A DNA stretch of 64,000 bases, from assembly GCA_044225795.1 (NCBI GenBank), contig JBGAIF010000003.1, positions 445,401 through 509,400 on the forward strand. The letters are read 5' to 3'. This DNA is from Nemorincola sp044225795. Its GTDB lineage: Bacteria > Bacteroidota > Bacteroidia > Chitinophagales > Chitinophagaceae. This document shows, in pieces, positions 43,903 to 53,723 of the stretch. A program made the translations under genes and the position numbers. Each line of letters starts with the position of its first letter. Position 1 is the first letter of the stretch. The notes beneath the pieces are model-generated. The model was not told the origin of the DNA. It searched no databases and saw only the letters and a program-made list of their open reading frames with translations.

Positions 43903-45372
43903 TTACCTGCTATAGTTTGGCGCTTCTTTGGTGATCACCACATCGTGCGGATGGCTCTCTGCCATACTTGCCGGGGTGATACGAACGAACTGTGAATTGT
44001 TCTGCAATGTGCTGATGTCCTTTGCGCCGCAATAGCCCATACCGGCACGCAAGCCACCAACGAATTGTTGTACAACTTCATTGAGCAAGCCTTTATATGG
44101 TACACGGCCTACGATGCCTTCCGGTACCAGCTTCTTGATATCGGCCTCCATATCCTGGAAGTAGCGGTCCTTAGATCCTTCCTGCATAGCTTCTACAGAA
44201 CCCATGCCACGGTATGATTTGAACTTACGGCCTTCGTATATGATGGTCTCTCCCGGGCTTTCTTCCGTACCGGCAAAGATAGAGCCGGCCATAACACAGG
44301 ATGCGCCGGCGGCAATGGCCTTTACCATATCGCCGGTGTAGCGGATACCGCCGTCGGCAATTACCGGAACACCTGACTTCTTCAATGCCTGAGCTGCTTC
44401 CATGATAGCTGTGAGCTGGGGTGCACCTGCCCCGGTCACCACGCGTGTGGTACATATGGAGCCGGGACCTACACCTACCTTCACTGCGTCTGCGCCGGCA
44501 GCAGCCAGCGCCTTAGCGCCTTCGGCAGTTGCCACATTTCCTGCTATGATAGGGAGGCTCTTGTATGCTTTCTTGACCATTCTCACCGCATCTATAACGC
44601 CCTTTGAGTGGCCATGAGCGCTATCGAGTGTGATAACATCAACGCCTGCGGTCTTTAGCGCCTCAACCCTGTCCAGGATGTCGGCAGTGATGCCTATAGC
44701 GGCCCCGGCGAGCAGCCTGCCTATGCTATCTTTAGAAGCGTTAGGGTGGCTTTTCAGTTGTATGGTATCTCTGAATGTGATAAGGCCGATGAGTTTACCT
44801 TTCTTATCTACTATCGGGAGTTTTTCAATCTTATATTGTTCCAGTATGCGCTCTGCTTTCTGCATATCGGTACCGGCAGCGGCAGTAACGAGGCGTTCCT
44901 TGGTCATTACTTCGCTAACCTTTTTCTTCATGCTCTTTTCAAAGCGAAGATCGCGGTTGGTGAGCATGCCTACCAGCAGGTAATTATTATCAACGATAGG
45001 TATGCCGCCTATCCTGTTTTCGCGCATTATTTTGAGCGCATCGCCTACGGTGGCGTCAGGCTTTAATGTTATGGGGTCTAATATCAGCCCGTTCTCCGAG
45101 CGTTTTACTTTACGCACCTGCTCGGCCTGGCGCTCGATGCTCATGTTCTTGTGCAGTATGCCGATGCCGCCCTCACGTGAAAGCGCGATAGCCAGCGGAG
45201 CCTCCGTAACAGTATCCATTGCGGCAGATACCATCGGAATGTTGATACGTATGTCTTTCGTGAGATTGGTAACAATACTTACTTCGCGAGGCAGGACTTC
45301 GGAGTAAGCAGGCATCAGGAGTACATCATCAAACGTCAGTCCTTCGCCGTAAAACTTGGATTTTATTGCCAT
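43903..45372 (-). CDS. guaB: IMP dehydrogenase
   Basis: 489 residues. TFDDVLLMPAYSEVLPR at the start, a Bateman pair of CBS domains (about 95-205; KPDATVGDALKIMREN) and the catalytic loop GPGSICTTRVVTG with the nucleophile Cys near 300 identify IMPDH; the flap GMGSVEAMQ and the GMGYCGAKDI segment are conserved. It oxidises IMP to XMP, the controlling step of GTP synthesis. The ATG at 45372 is used, since the six codons before it in frame would cover the promoter. The promoter is nearly leaderless. Confidence 0.96.
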   Translation of the reverse strand: MAIKSKFYGEGLTFDDVLLMPAYSEVLPREVSIVTNLTKDIRINIPMVSAAMDTVTEAPLAIALSREGGIGILHKNMSIERQAEQVRKVKRSENGLILDPITLKPDATVGDALKIMRENRIGGIPIVDNNYLLVGMLTNRDLRFEKSMKKKVSEVMTKERLVTAAAGTDMQKAERILEQYKIEKLPIVDKKGKLIGLITFRDTIQLKSHPNASKDSIGRLLAGAAIGITADILDRVEALKTAGVDVITLDSAHGHSKGVIDAVRMVKKAYKSLPIIAGNVATAEGAKALAAAGADAVKVGVGPGSICTTRVVTGAGAPQLTAIMEAAQALKKSGVPVIADGGIRYTGDMVKAIAAGASCVMAGSIFAGTEESPGETIIYEGRKFKSYRGMGSVEAMQEGSKDRYFQDMEADIKKLVPEGIVGRVPYKGLLNEVVQQFVGGLRAGMGYCGAKDISTLQNNSQFVRITPASMAESHPHDVVITKEAPNYSR

Positions 45373-45375
45373 GTG

Positions 45376-45407
45376 CAAAGATATGTGCATTTTCGAAATT
45401 GTGCAAA
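45376..45407 (-). promoter_or_regulatory. Consensus, nearly leaderless promoter of guaB
   Basis: TTTG (45407-45404), a 20-bp spacer and TATCTTTG (45383-45376) match the Bacteroidota consensus perfectly. The start codon begins three bases after the -7 box, so transcription would begin at or within a few bases of the ATG. Confidence 0.75.
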
Positions 45408-45447
45408 TACCCCTGAAATAGGCTTATTGATAATATTTATCCTTTTT

Positions 45448-47952
45448 TTATTTCTTTATTGCTTTCAGATTATAGTGGTCAGTTCCTGCTACGATGCTGA
45501 TCGTGTATATTCCTTCGGGTAATCCGGAAGCATCTATACTCTGAGCATTTTGTTCCGTGCGTAATACCTTGCCATTAAGATCAAGCAATTTAACTATGTA
45601 AGAAGCCGGACGAGGCTTTGTGAAATTAAGTCTCCATAAAGACTCTGCAGGGTTAGGGTAGATGTATGCCCCGATGGGATTTGGAGCAGCTAAATTACGA
45701 ACGCCTGTTCGGTCCGGGGCATCTTTAATAAGTTTTGCTTCCCAAACCCCACGCCCGTATGTTGCGGCACGTACATAGTAATTGTAGTAGTTGATATCAA
45801 TGTCATCAACGATGACATTGGGCAGCCCGGTACTATACGGAGCCCAGGATGTATTGGACGAATCAATGTAGTAAACACCCATATCTGTGCCAACGAATAA
45901 TGCGCCAGGTGTACTGCTGTCAACAGCTATGCAGTTAGCAGGTACATTGGGCAGATTGCTACTGATGTTTGTCCAAGTAGTACCACCTGCAGTGCTCACG
46001 AAAACCTTCTTTCCGTCTACATATCCAGACATGGTCACGTAGACAAGCATTGGATCATTGTAATCAACTGCAATGTTGGTCATGGCAACTGTGCTTGTAG
46101 GCAAGTTCCCGGTTACGTTCTTCCATGTAGTGCCCGAATCAAGAGAGCGATATATATTCGTGTAATCTGCAGCATACAAAACTGCGCTGTTTGATTGTCC
46201 GATAGCCATAGAGATAGCGCCGGAGCTGAAAATAAATGACTTGCTCAATTGCTCGAAGCTGGAGCCTCCATCGCGTGAACCCCATATATGTTGGTAGCCA
46301 AAGTATATGTTTTGTTGGTTATTAGGGTCAAACAATACGGGTGTTATCCATGAGCCTTTTTCTGACGTTACATCAATATGATTAAATGTAATTCCCTGAT
46401 CGTATGACAGATTGAAGTATCCGTATTGTGATGATGATATCTGGAGGAAGTCATTCTTTGGGTGAATAGCACAGTCCATTCCATCACCATAGCTAACCTC
46501 AGCCCAATCTGTGCCATTGTACCCGAATGTGCCATTGTCCTGAACACCGGTAAGCATCATGTAAGGGTTCTGTTGCGAAGTTGCCATTTTGTACATTTGG
46601 GATATCATCAGACCATCGGCAAGGTTTGTCCATGATGTGCCGCCGTTATACGATACACTTATACCACCATCGTCCCCTACATAAACGGTGAATTTGCGCA
46701 AAGGATTTATGGTGAGGGCGTGGTTGTCCACATGAAGGTCCATGGGGTTGCTGGCGCTCCACGAAGCCCCGCCATTGGTTGATTTGGCAATATCTTTACC
46801 ACAGGCAAAAATGAGATTGCTGTCGGTAGGAGAAACAGAAAGCACCCTATCATAGTATCCGTAAAAATTAGCCACCGGATCAGGTGATACGCCGGGGTAA
46901 AAAGAGTAGCCGTAGTCGTGAGAGAACTTGAAATTGTTCTTAGAATCAAGAAGCCAAATAGAATTGGGTGAAGCAGCAGAAACGGCAATGGAGCACCTGT
47001 CGGCTGTAGGGTTGATGCCGGGATTGAGCATGGTCCAGGTCTTTCCGGTATCGCTGGATATACGCAGATCATAATCGTTGATGGCGTAAATAACCGCTGC
47101 ATTGCCCGGCCGGTAAGCCATAGAATATACGTGTCCTGCATCTACAGTATCCCATGTTGCACCTGCGTCGGCAGACCTGAGTATCCCATGTCTTGTAGCC
47201 GCAAGCAGAATGTCCGGGTTTACGGAGTTTATGAGCAATCGTTGTATGATATCCCTGTTCGATTGCAGGTAACTCAATCCTGTAGGTAGCCACGTCTTTC
47301 CGCCATCAGGGCTTTTCATGATGCCGCCGGAATATAGGCCTCCCCAGAAGATACTGCTCCCGTTCTCGTAACCGTAACCATCGCCTGTGGCAGCATAAAT
47401 GGTGTCTGTATGACGAGGATTTACCGCAATATCCGCTATGCTTATTGACGGGAAATTGTCAGAATTAGAGGTCCACGTTGCACCATTGTCATGACTGATA
47501 TGTACACCACCGCCGGCAGTGCCCACATATATAGTTGCGGTGTCTATGGGGTCGAGTACAATACAATTCACACGGCCTATGCCATTGTGATTGATAGGTA
47601 CTTTTTTGGGGCCGACAGGCTGCCACGGAGAGATAGCAGAGGTTTTGAGGCCCTTTCTGCCGGCACCCTGCAATGGCGAATAGGATCTCAATAACACATC
47701 GGGTTCGGGCATATTCCCGGTAGGGTAACACCGGGGTTCCATCATATTGAACCAACGGTTGAAGCGATTGGCATCGTTATCGTTGTCGTCGTCATTGTCA
47801 GCAGTATTGTGGATGACCTGCTGCTCGAACCGGCGTTTTATCGAATAAATATTGTTCGGATCGTCCTGGTTGTTATTGACGGCCTTGCCGGTTTGTGCAT
47901 ACAGTGCTGTGCTTAGGATAAGGCTAAGTAACGCCAGAGTAAAATAACGCAT
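45448..47952 (-). CDS. Large Asp-box (BNR) repeat protein with T9SS tail
   Basis: 834 residues. Signal peptide (MRYFTLALLSLILSTALYA), then about nine Asp-box repeats of the S-x-D-x-G-x-T-W type (SHDNGATWTS, SPDGGKTWLP, SSDTGKTWTML, STNGGASWSA, STAGGTTWTNI and others), as in two seven-bladed propellers of the sortilin/xyloglucanase group. The last 80 residues are a type A sorting tail (AYIYPNPAESLWRLNF). It is surface-exposed or secreted. No glycosidase catalytic residue can be fixed from sequence, so it may be a binding or degradative protein. Confidence 0.85.
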   Translation of the reverse strand: MRYFTLALLSLILSTALYAQTGKAVNNNQDDPNNIYSIKRRFEQQVIHNTADNDDDNDNDANRFNRWFNMMEPRCYPTGNMPEPDVLLRSYSPLQGAGRKGLKTSAISPWQPVGPKKVPINHNGIGRVNCIVLDPIDTATIYVGTAGGGVHISHDNGATWTSNSDNFPSISIADIAVNPRHTDTIYAATGDGYGYENGSSIFWGGLYSGGIMKSPDGGKTWLPTGLSYLQSNRDIIQRLLINSVNPDILLAATRHGILRSADAGATWDTVDAGHVYSMAYRPGNAAVIYAINDYDLRISSDTGKTWTMLNPGINPTADRCSIAVSAASPNSIWLLDSKNNFKFSHDYGYSFYPGVSPDPVANFYGYYDRVLSVSPTDSNLIFACGKDIAKSTNGGASWSASNPMDLHVDNHALTINPLRKFTVYVGDDGGISVSYNGGTSWTNLADGLMISQMYKMATSQQNPYMMLTGVQDNGTFGYNGTDWAEVSYGDGMDCAIHPKNDFLQISSSQYGYFNLSYDQGITFNHIDVTSEKGSWITPVLFDPNNQQNIYFGYQHIWGSRDGGSSFEQLSKSFIFSSGAISMAIGQSNSAVLYAADYTNIYRSLDSGTTWKNVTGNLPTSTVAMTNIAVDYNDPMLVYVTMSGYVDGKKVFVSTAGGTTWTNISSNLPNVPANCIAVDSSTPGALFVGTDMGVYYIDSSNTSWAPYSTGLPNVIVDDIDINYYNYYVRAATYGRGVWEAKLIKDAPDRTGVRNLAAPNPIGAYIYPNPAESLWRLNFTKPRPASYIVKLLDLNGKVLRTEQNAQSIDASGLPEGIYTISIVAGTDHYNLKAIKK

Positions 47953-48171
47953 TAAAAAAGTGAATTTGTGTAAAGTTAGGGTAAAATGAACGAAAGCAAG
48001 GTTAAAACGGTTGTCAACCAGGCGTTAAGGCCTGCGTGCAGGTGAAAATTGAATGCCAGAAGTGTTTGTTTTATATGGGTGTAGTTTTATTTAATGTGAT
48101 GAACCAATGAATGCAGGCAGGTAATGTTCTAAAAATATTGAGTGGGGGCATTGTCTTTATAAGCCATTTTA

Positions 48172-48179
48172 TATATTTG
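48172..48179 (+). promoter_or_regulatory. Promoter -7 box of the small secreted protein gene
   Basis: TATATTTG with a TTG 18 bp upstream (48151-48153); leader of about 60 bases before the ATG at 48247. The 47953-48246 gap otherwise holds only the divergent upstream region of the Asp-box gene. Confidence 0.45.
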
Positions 48180-48246
48180 CAAGGATCTAGTGAGGGCCGG
48201 AATGGTTCTGTTTATTATCAACAAAGGTTTAAATCAAAACAGCAAT

Positions 48247-48690
48247 ATGTTATCACGCTTGAAGGTATCATTGTTAGTTCCGGCATTATTGATTGGTCTT
48301 TCCGGCTTACGGGCACAGGAAACGGATTACCTGAAGCATAGAAAGTCATTCGACCTGTGTGGTTTCAAGAAGGAGTGTGAGCATTGTTATTCCTGTGAAA
48401 AACAACGCTATATCGTCAAGATCAATAACAAGGAAGATAAAAAGATCACACGTATCACTTATTCTTTTTATTCAGACGTATTCAATAAAGTACTTACTAA
48501 GGAAGCTGACATAAAGGGCAAGAAGATAGATCCTAAGTCAATAGGTTTATTCTATATATGTGTGCCTGTTGGAAATCACTGGGCTGTAAGGGACATAGAA
48601 TATGGTGACGAATCTAAAGCCTCTTTTGTAGTAAAGGAGCGCATGAACAGCTTCCTGCAGGAGGCCGATGAGTGCGACTGCAACGATTAA
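48247..48690 (+). CDS. Small secreted Cys-rich protein of unknown function
   Basis: 147 residues from the ATG that gives a signal peptide (MLSRLKVSLLVPALLIGLSGLRAQ); the frame extends 19 codons upstream, but the promoter lies there. The mature protein has a Cys cluster near its start (DLCGFKKECEHCYSCEKQ) and one near the end (EADECDCND), probably paired in disulfides. The middle is Lys-rich with a beta pattern (YIVKINNKEDKKITRITYSF). No known family. Confidence 0.6.
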   Translation: MLSRLKVSLLVPALLIGLSGLRAQETDYLKHRKSFDLCGFKKECEHCYSCEKQRYIVKINNKEDKKITRITYSFYSDVFNKVLTKEADIKGKKIDPKSIGLFYICVPVGNHWAVRDIEYGDESKASFVVKERMNSFLQEADECDCND

Positions 48691-48714
48691 AAAATCCCGT
48701 AAAAGCTTTGATTG

Positions 48715-49140
48715 TTATTTGTGGTTGATGAATTCGTTCACTTCATCCCATGATGATGCTTTGTTGAATCCGCCCTTGATCTCAGCATACTTATCCTTAT
48801 CATAAACATACTTATAGGCAAATTTGGCAAACTCAATCCTGGTTTCTTCGTAAGTGAAAGCGGTCAGGGTTATCTTGATCTGGTGTGATGTAAAGCAATC
48901 AGCACCAGCAGCCATTTTGGCTTCGCGCAATTTCTCGCTATCAAAACCTTCATGTGTTTTCAGCTCGCGGAAAAAATCAAAGAAGTTAGCATGTGAGCAA
49001 GCCTCTGTGCATGAACTTCTTGTTGTCGTCACTTCTTTGTTCTCTACCACTACAGTGCGGGTTTGCCCTTTTCCCTGTGCAGATACCCGGGTAGCTGTAA
49101 AAAGAGAGATCGATGCGATAAACAGAAGTTTCCTTGTCAT
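48715..49140 (-). CDS. DUF4476 domain protein, exported
   Basis: 141 residues with a signal peptide (MTRKLLFIASISLFTATRVSAQ). The C-terminal 90 residues follow the DUF4476 pattern: DFFRELKTHEGFDSEKLREA, the HQIKITLTAFTYEETRIEFA core, KFAYKYVYDKDKY and a closing WDEVNEFI. The helical-bundle domain is common in Bacteroidota surface or periplasmic proteins; its role is unknown. Starts farther upstream would destroy the signal peptide. Confidence 0.75.
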   Translation of the reverse strand: MTRKLLFIASISLFTATRVSAQGKGQTRTVVVENKEVTTTRSSCTEACSHANFFDFFRELKTHEGFDSEKLREAKMAAGADCFTSHQIKITLTAFTYEETRIEFAKFAYKYVYDKDKYAEIKGGFNKASSWDEVNEFINHK

Positions 49141-49219
49141 TTGATTTGCTTTGTACCGGATAAAAATATAAAAGGTTATTGATTTTTGAAAATAATGCCT
49201 TACAAATGGCAATGATAGC

Positions 49220-51331
49220 TTATTTATGGCCCTGTTTGGCCTTTTTCCGGACCACTATCCACTCATCAATATTGACATTGAACGGCATTTTGCCGATCAT
49301 TACAATAGCCCGCTTGTCGCGCAGCTCGGAAAGAGTGCCCACCTGGTGGTTCTCTTTGTTTCTTACGAGGTCGCCTGGATGGGGTGGCGTACCTACCACA
49401 TCGTAGTTTTTGTCGGCCTTCTTTGCGGCGGCAGCATTGGCGTCTATCTGTTTCTTCCTGAAGAGAACGTTCTCCGCGGCCTTTATTACTTCCTGTTTAT
49501 TCTCTGTTTTTTTCCAGTCCTGTATGATCTGCTTGAACTTACGCTCAGTGTCGCGCAGGTAATCCAGTTCCTCCTTTTTTATCTTGTTTTGCAGGCGCAG
49601 GGTCTCCTGGTGCTGTTTCAGCTTTTCTTTGTCCGTGATCTCCTCAAAATGTTTTTTCAGGCGTTCATTCTCTTTCAGTAGCCTGTTCAGTTCTTTCTCT
49701 TTATCAGTCAGGCGAACAGACTGCTGTTCAGTCTGGAGTAGCATCTTATCCAGCTTGAAGTGCTCGCGCTGGGTCAGTTGCTTTGCACGGTCTATGACAT
49801 GTACGGGTAGCCCGCTTCGTTTGGCAATAGCGAATGTATAAGAGCTGCCCGGCTTGCCTATGGTCAGTTGATAGAGTGGCTCCAGTTTCTCTTCGTCAAA
49901 GGCCATAGCCCCGTTAAATATGCCTTTTACCTTTCCTGCCATTACCTTCAGGTTCAGGTAGTGAGTAGTGATGATACCCAGTGCATGTTTTTTTGCCAGT
50001 TCTTCCACTATTGCTTCTGCAAAGGCCCCGCCGAGGTTAGGGTCGGAACCGCTGCCCAGCTCGTCTATGAAGAAAAGTGTCTTGCCATTGGCCGCGTTCA
50101 TGAAATACCTCATGTCCCGTAGGTGCGCACTATAGGTGCTTAGTTCATGTTCTATGGACTGAGTGTCGCCTATTTGCACCATCAACTGTTTGAAAATACC
50201 GATCTCAGAACTTTCGTCCGCAGGTATCAGCAGTCCGGCCTGTGCCATGAGTTGCAGTAGTCCCGCGGTCTTCATAGATACTGTCTTGCCACCTGCATTA
50301 GGACCGCTTATGATGAGTATGCGTTCCTGCCGGTCAAGGGTCAGGTTAAGAGGTATGGTTGTTTTGTTGGCTTGTTTGTTGTGCAGGTATAGCAGGGGGT
50401 GATATGCTTTTACCAGTTGCAGCATCGGGTGCTGGCTGAGGCGTGGCATATGGCCGTTGAGGTCCACCGCCAGCAGCGCCTTGGCGCGTATATAGTCATA
50501 AATACCACACACATGGTAGTAAGCAGACAGCTCAGGATGAAATTCTGAAAGGTCTTTTGTGGCCTGTACCAATATGCGGTGTATCTCTCTCGATTCCGCA
50601 CGCTCCAGGGAGAATATCTCGTTATTGAGCTCTATGGTCTCTTCCGGCTCTATGAATACAGTCTTTTGCGTATCACTCTCGCCGTGCAGTATTCCCTTCA
50701 CTATGCGTTTGTACTCGGCCAGTATGGCGGCTGTGCGGCGGCCATTCATGAAGCTCTCTGATATGTCGGCCAGGTAACCTTGCTTATTGAGCCTGCGCAA
50801 CACGCCTTCAAATACGCGCCGTGCTTCATGCCGTACCTTACCCAGATCAGAACGTATGGCCATCAGTTCGGGAGAAGCATTGTCCCTGACATTTCCGGTT
50901 TCATCTATCACTGCCGATATGAGCTCGGCTATTTTCTTTTCGTACGTGATCTTTTCAGACACCGCCCGAAGGTTTGGGAACAGGTCATTGTGTTTTTTGA
51001 ACCAGAGCAGTATATCCTTTATGTTCAGCGCCAGTTGCTGAAAAGAAAGCAATTGCTCCCCGCTCAGCACACCACCGGGTACGGAGAGGAGCTTCAGCTC
51101 TTTATACATGTTCCGGGTAAAGTCATTAGGGAAGTAGTCGCCGCCGAATCCTATGGACTTGAATTCGCTTGTCTGCAGCAGGTCCCGTTCCATCATATCC
51201 ATACGGGTATGGAAACGCATGTCCATTACACGCTCCCTGGCCGCATCGGTGCGGCATTTCTGTAGCAGCAGATCACGGACCTTATTGAACTCTAATGCCT
51301 CAGCGGCATAAGATGGATATAACTGCATCAT
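49220..51331 (-). CDS. MutS2-like DNA repair ATPase lacking the Smr domain
   Basis: 703 residues. MutS core with Walker A ISGPNAGGKTVSMKTAG near residue 335 and Walker B/D-loop FFIDELGSGSDPNLGG, a long coiled-coil region about 515-640 (Lys/Glu-rich) and a KOW-like end (PGDLVRNKENHQVGTLSELR). Typical MutS2 proteins run to about 780-830 residues and end in an Smr endonuclease domain, which is missing here; the gene stops cleanly after the KOW-like part. Expected role: recognition of branched DNA or stalled ribosomes, ATP-driven, but without the usual nuclease. Confidence 0.85.
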   Translation of the reverse strand: MMQLYPSYAAEALEFNKVRDLLLQKCRTDAARERVMDMRFHTRMDMMERDLLQTSEFKSIGFGGDYFPNDFTRNMYKELKLLSVPGGVLSGEQLLSFQQLALNIKDILLWFKKHNDLFPNLRAVSEKITYEKKIAELISAVIDETGNVRDNASPELMAIRSDLGKVRHEARRVFEGVLRRLNKQGYLADISESFMNGRRTAAILAEYKRIVKGILHGESDTQKTVFIEPEETIELNNEIFSLERAESREIHRILVQATKDLSEFHPELSAYYHVCGIYDYIRAKALLAVDLNGHMPRLSQHPMLQLVKAYHPLLYLHNKQANKTTIPLNLTLDRQERILIISGPNAGGKTVSMKTAGLLQLMAQAGLLIPADESSEIGIFKQLMVQIGDTQSIEHELSTYSAHLRDMRYFMNAANGKTLFFIDELGSGSDPNLGGAFAEAIVEELAKKHALGIITTHYLNLKVMAGKVKGIFNGAMAFDEEKLEPLYQLTIGKPGSSYTFAIAKRSGLPVHVIDRAKQLTQREHFKLDKMLLQTEQQSVRLTDKEKELNRLLKENERLKKHFEEITDKEKLKQHQETLRLQNKIKKEELDYLRDTERKFKQIIQDWKKTENKQEVIKAAENVLFRKKQIDANAAAAKKADKNYDVVGTPPHPGDLVRNKENHQVGTLSELRDKRAIVMIGKMPFNVNIDEWIVVRKKAKQGHK

Positions 51332-51498
51332 TGCGGCTGCAAAAGTATAGAATCAGATAGAGTTATCAATCTATGTTTATTTGCACTTAAGCATCAGGTT
51401 TCATTTTTTTCTCATTAGATCATTTTTAAAATAAATTATTTATTACTTTGCATGCGGATCAAGACTAATAGAATAATTAATGACTAACAGAACAACAT

Positions 51499-53685
51499 AT
51501 GAAGCACACGACAGAAAAACTCCACCAGGCGCTGAAGCACTTCTTCGGCTACGATGAATTTCGCCTCACCCAGTTACCGATCATTGAGCATGTTTTAGAT
51601 GGAAAGGATACCCTGGCTATTATGCCTACGGGTGCCGGCAAATCTATTTGCTACCAGTTGCCCGCAGTACTGTTGCCGGGTATCACGATCGTTATATCTC
51701 CGCTCATCGCGTTGATGAAGGACCAGGTAGATGCCTTACAGGCCAATGGTATCCATGCCGCTTTTCTCAACTCTACACAGTCGCCGGAGCAGCAGCAACG
51801 CATTATCCAAAACGCGAAACAGGGGAGTATCAAGCTGCTGTATATTGCGCCGGAGCGTATTCCTGCAGACAGCAGTTCATTCATTGATTTCATCCGTTCG
51901 TTGAACCCATCACTTTTTGCCATAGATGAGGCACATTGTATCTCATCATGGGGACATGACTTCAGGCCTGAATACCTGAAGCTTAGTGTACTTAAGAAGA
52001 ATTTTCCTTCTGTGCCCGTCATAGCGCTTACCGCAAGCGCTGATGAAGTTACCCGGAAAGACATACTTGAAAGGCTATCATTGGTACACCCGAAAGTGTT
52101 CATATCCAGCTTCAACCGTCCCAATATTCATTATTTCATACATCCTAAGAGAAACGTTCTCCACCATATCATTGATTACCTGGGAAAACACAAAGATGAC
52201 AGCGGTATCATTTACGCGCTCTCGCGTGTTTCAACGGAAGAAATATCGAAAAAACTGTGTGATGCCGGCATAAAGGCCGCATTTTATCATGCGGGTATGT
52301 ATGCGGCAGACCGCAGCAGGGTACAGGAGGCTTTCCAGCGGGATGAATATAAGGTGATCGTAGCCACGATCGCATTCGGGATGGGCATAGATAAATCCAA
52401 TGTCCGTTTTGTGATACACCACGATGTATCGAAGAACATAGAAGGATACTACCAGGAAACGGGGAGGGCCGGCAGGGATGGCTTGCGTAGCGATGCCATC
52501 CTGTACTACTCGCCCGGAGATATTATGAAGCTCAGGAAGTTTGCCGAGATAGAGAATAATGTACAGCAGTCGGCCATAGCACAAAAAAAACTGCAACAGA
52601 TGCAGGAGTACTGTGAGCATGAAGGCTGCCGCAGGCAATACCTCATACAGTATTTTGGAGAGCAGTTCCCGGCTTATTGCGGCAGTTGTGATTATTGCCT
52701 TAGTTCGCTTGAAGAAAAAGACGCTACACAAGACGCGCAAAAACTGTTATCCGCTATTTCCCGAACCGGTGAGCGTTATGGGGCAGGGTATATCATTGAC
52801 TTTTTGCGGGGATCTGCCAGCGAGAAGATACAACCTGCGCATAAAGAACTAAAGACCTATGGCATAGGCAAGGACCTGAAGAAAGAGCAATGGCAGTGGA
52901 TGATACAGCAAATGTTATATCATGGATTCCTTGGCCGTTCGGATGACCAGTATGCCACGTTGAAACTGAATGACAAAAGCTGGAAGTTGCTGAAAGGTGA
53001 GACAAAGCTGATGCTGGTACTCAGGAAGGAAAAAGATGAAGCCATGCAGGCTGAAGAACCGGAATATGATAAACAGTTACTGAAGGAGCTGAAGGGCCTA
53101 CGCCTTGACATTGCCGACCGTGAGCATGTGCCTGCCTACAATATCCTTGCTGATAACTCTCTTACGGAACTGGCTACCTTTATGCCACAGACATTTGATG
53201 AACTGAAACAGATAACGGGTTTCGGAGACTATAAAGTAGGCAAGTATGGTGCAGGCTTCCTGCAGGTGATCAAAGATCATATGCGGGAACATCAATTGAC
53301 ATCGCGCATGTACCTCAAACAGCCTAAGAAAGAACGGAAAGAAAGGGCTGTGAAAGCTGATAAGCCAAAGGCAGGAGATAGTTATCTCACTACCTTGTCT
53401 ATGTTTAAAGACGGGATGAGCGTAGCAGAGATCGCGGAGCAGCGGCGATTGTCGCCTGTTACCATTGAAGGCCACCTGGCGACATTCGTTGCTTCGGGAG
53501 ACCTGGAGATAACAAAACTGGTATCGAAGGTGAAGCTGGATCAGATCGTATCTGTAATAAGAAATACGGGGCAGGATGTTGCTGCCAAACCTATCAAGGA
53601 TATACTTGGTGATGATTTCAGCTATGGAGAGATACGTGCAGGGCTTAGCTATTACAGGCAACTAAAAAATGATCAGGTGATATAA
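51499..53685 (+). CDS. recQ: ATP-dependent DNA helicase RecQ
   Basis: 728 residues. Helicase motifs: MPTGAGKSICYQLPA (I), DEAHCISSWGHDFRPEY (II), SFNRPNIHYF (IV), YHAGMYAADR, GRAGRDG (VI). The zinc-binding RQC part has the four Cys of YCEHEGC...YCGSCDYC, followed by a winged helix, an HRDC domain (about 530-605) and a C-terminal helix-turn-helix (MSVAEIAEQRRLSPVTIE). It unwinds DNA 3' to 5' during recombination and fork repair. Monocistronic with terminator; it diverges from mutS2. Confidence 0.95.
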   Translation: MKHTTEKLHQALKHFFGYDEFRLTQLPIIEHVLDGKDTLAIMPTGAGKSICYQLPAVLLPGITIVISPLIALMKDQVDALQANGIHAAFLNSTQSPEQQQRIIQNAKQGSIKLLYIAPERIPADSSSFIDFIRSLNPSLFAIDEAHCISSWGHDFRPEYLKLSVLKKNFPSVPVIALTASADEVTRKDILERLSLVHPKVFISSFNRPNIHYFIHPKRNVLHHIIDYLGKHKDDSGIIYALSRVSTEEISKKLCDAGIKAAFYHAGMYAADRSRVQEAFQRDEYKVIVATIAFGMGIDKSNVRFVIHHDVSKNIEGYYQETGRAGRDGLRSDAILYYSPGDIMKLRKFAEIENNVQQSAIAQKKLQQMQEYCEHEGCRRQYLIQYFGEQFPAYCGSCDYCLSSLEEKDATQDAQKLLSAISRTGERYGAGYIIDFLRGSASEKIQPAHKELKTYGIGKDLKKEQWQWMIQQMLYHGFLGRSDDQYATLKLNDKSWKLLKGETKLMLVLRKEKDEAMQAEEPEYDKQLLKELKGLRLDIADREHVPAYNILADNSLTELATFMPQTFDELKQITGFGDYKVGKYGAGFLQVIKDHMREHQLTSRMYLKQPKKERKERAVKADKPKAGDSYLTTLSMFKDGMSVAEIAEQRRLSPVTIEGHLATFVASGDLEITKLVSKVKLDQIVSVIRNTGQDVAAKPIKDILGDDFSYGEIRAGLSYYRQLKNDQVI

Positions 53686-53719
53686 TAGAAATGCCCGGCA
53701 TATGCCGGGCATTTCTATT
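53684..53719. terminator. Perfect palindromic bidirectional terminator
   Basis: AATAGAAATGCCCGGCA and its exact complement form a 17-bp stem around a central TA; on either strand T-rich sequence follows. It separates recQ from the convergent membrane-protein gene. Confidence 0.85.
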
Positions 53720-53723
53720 ATAA

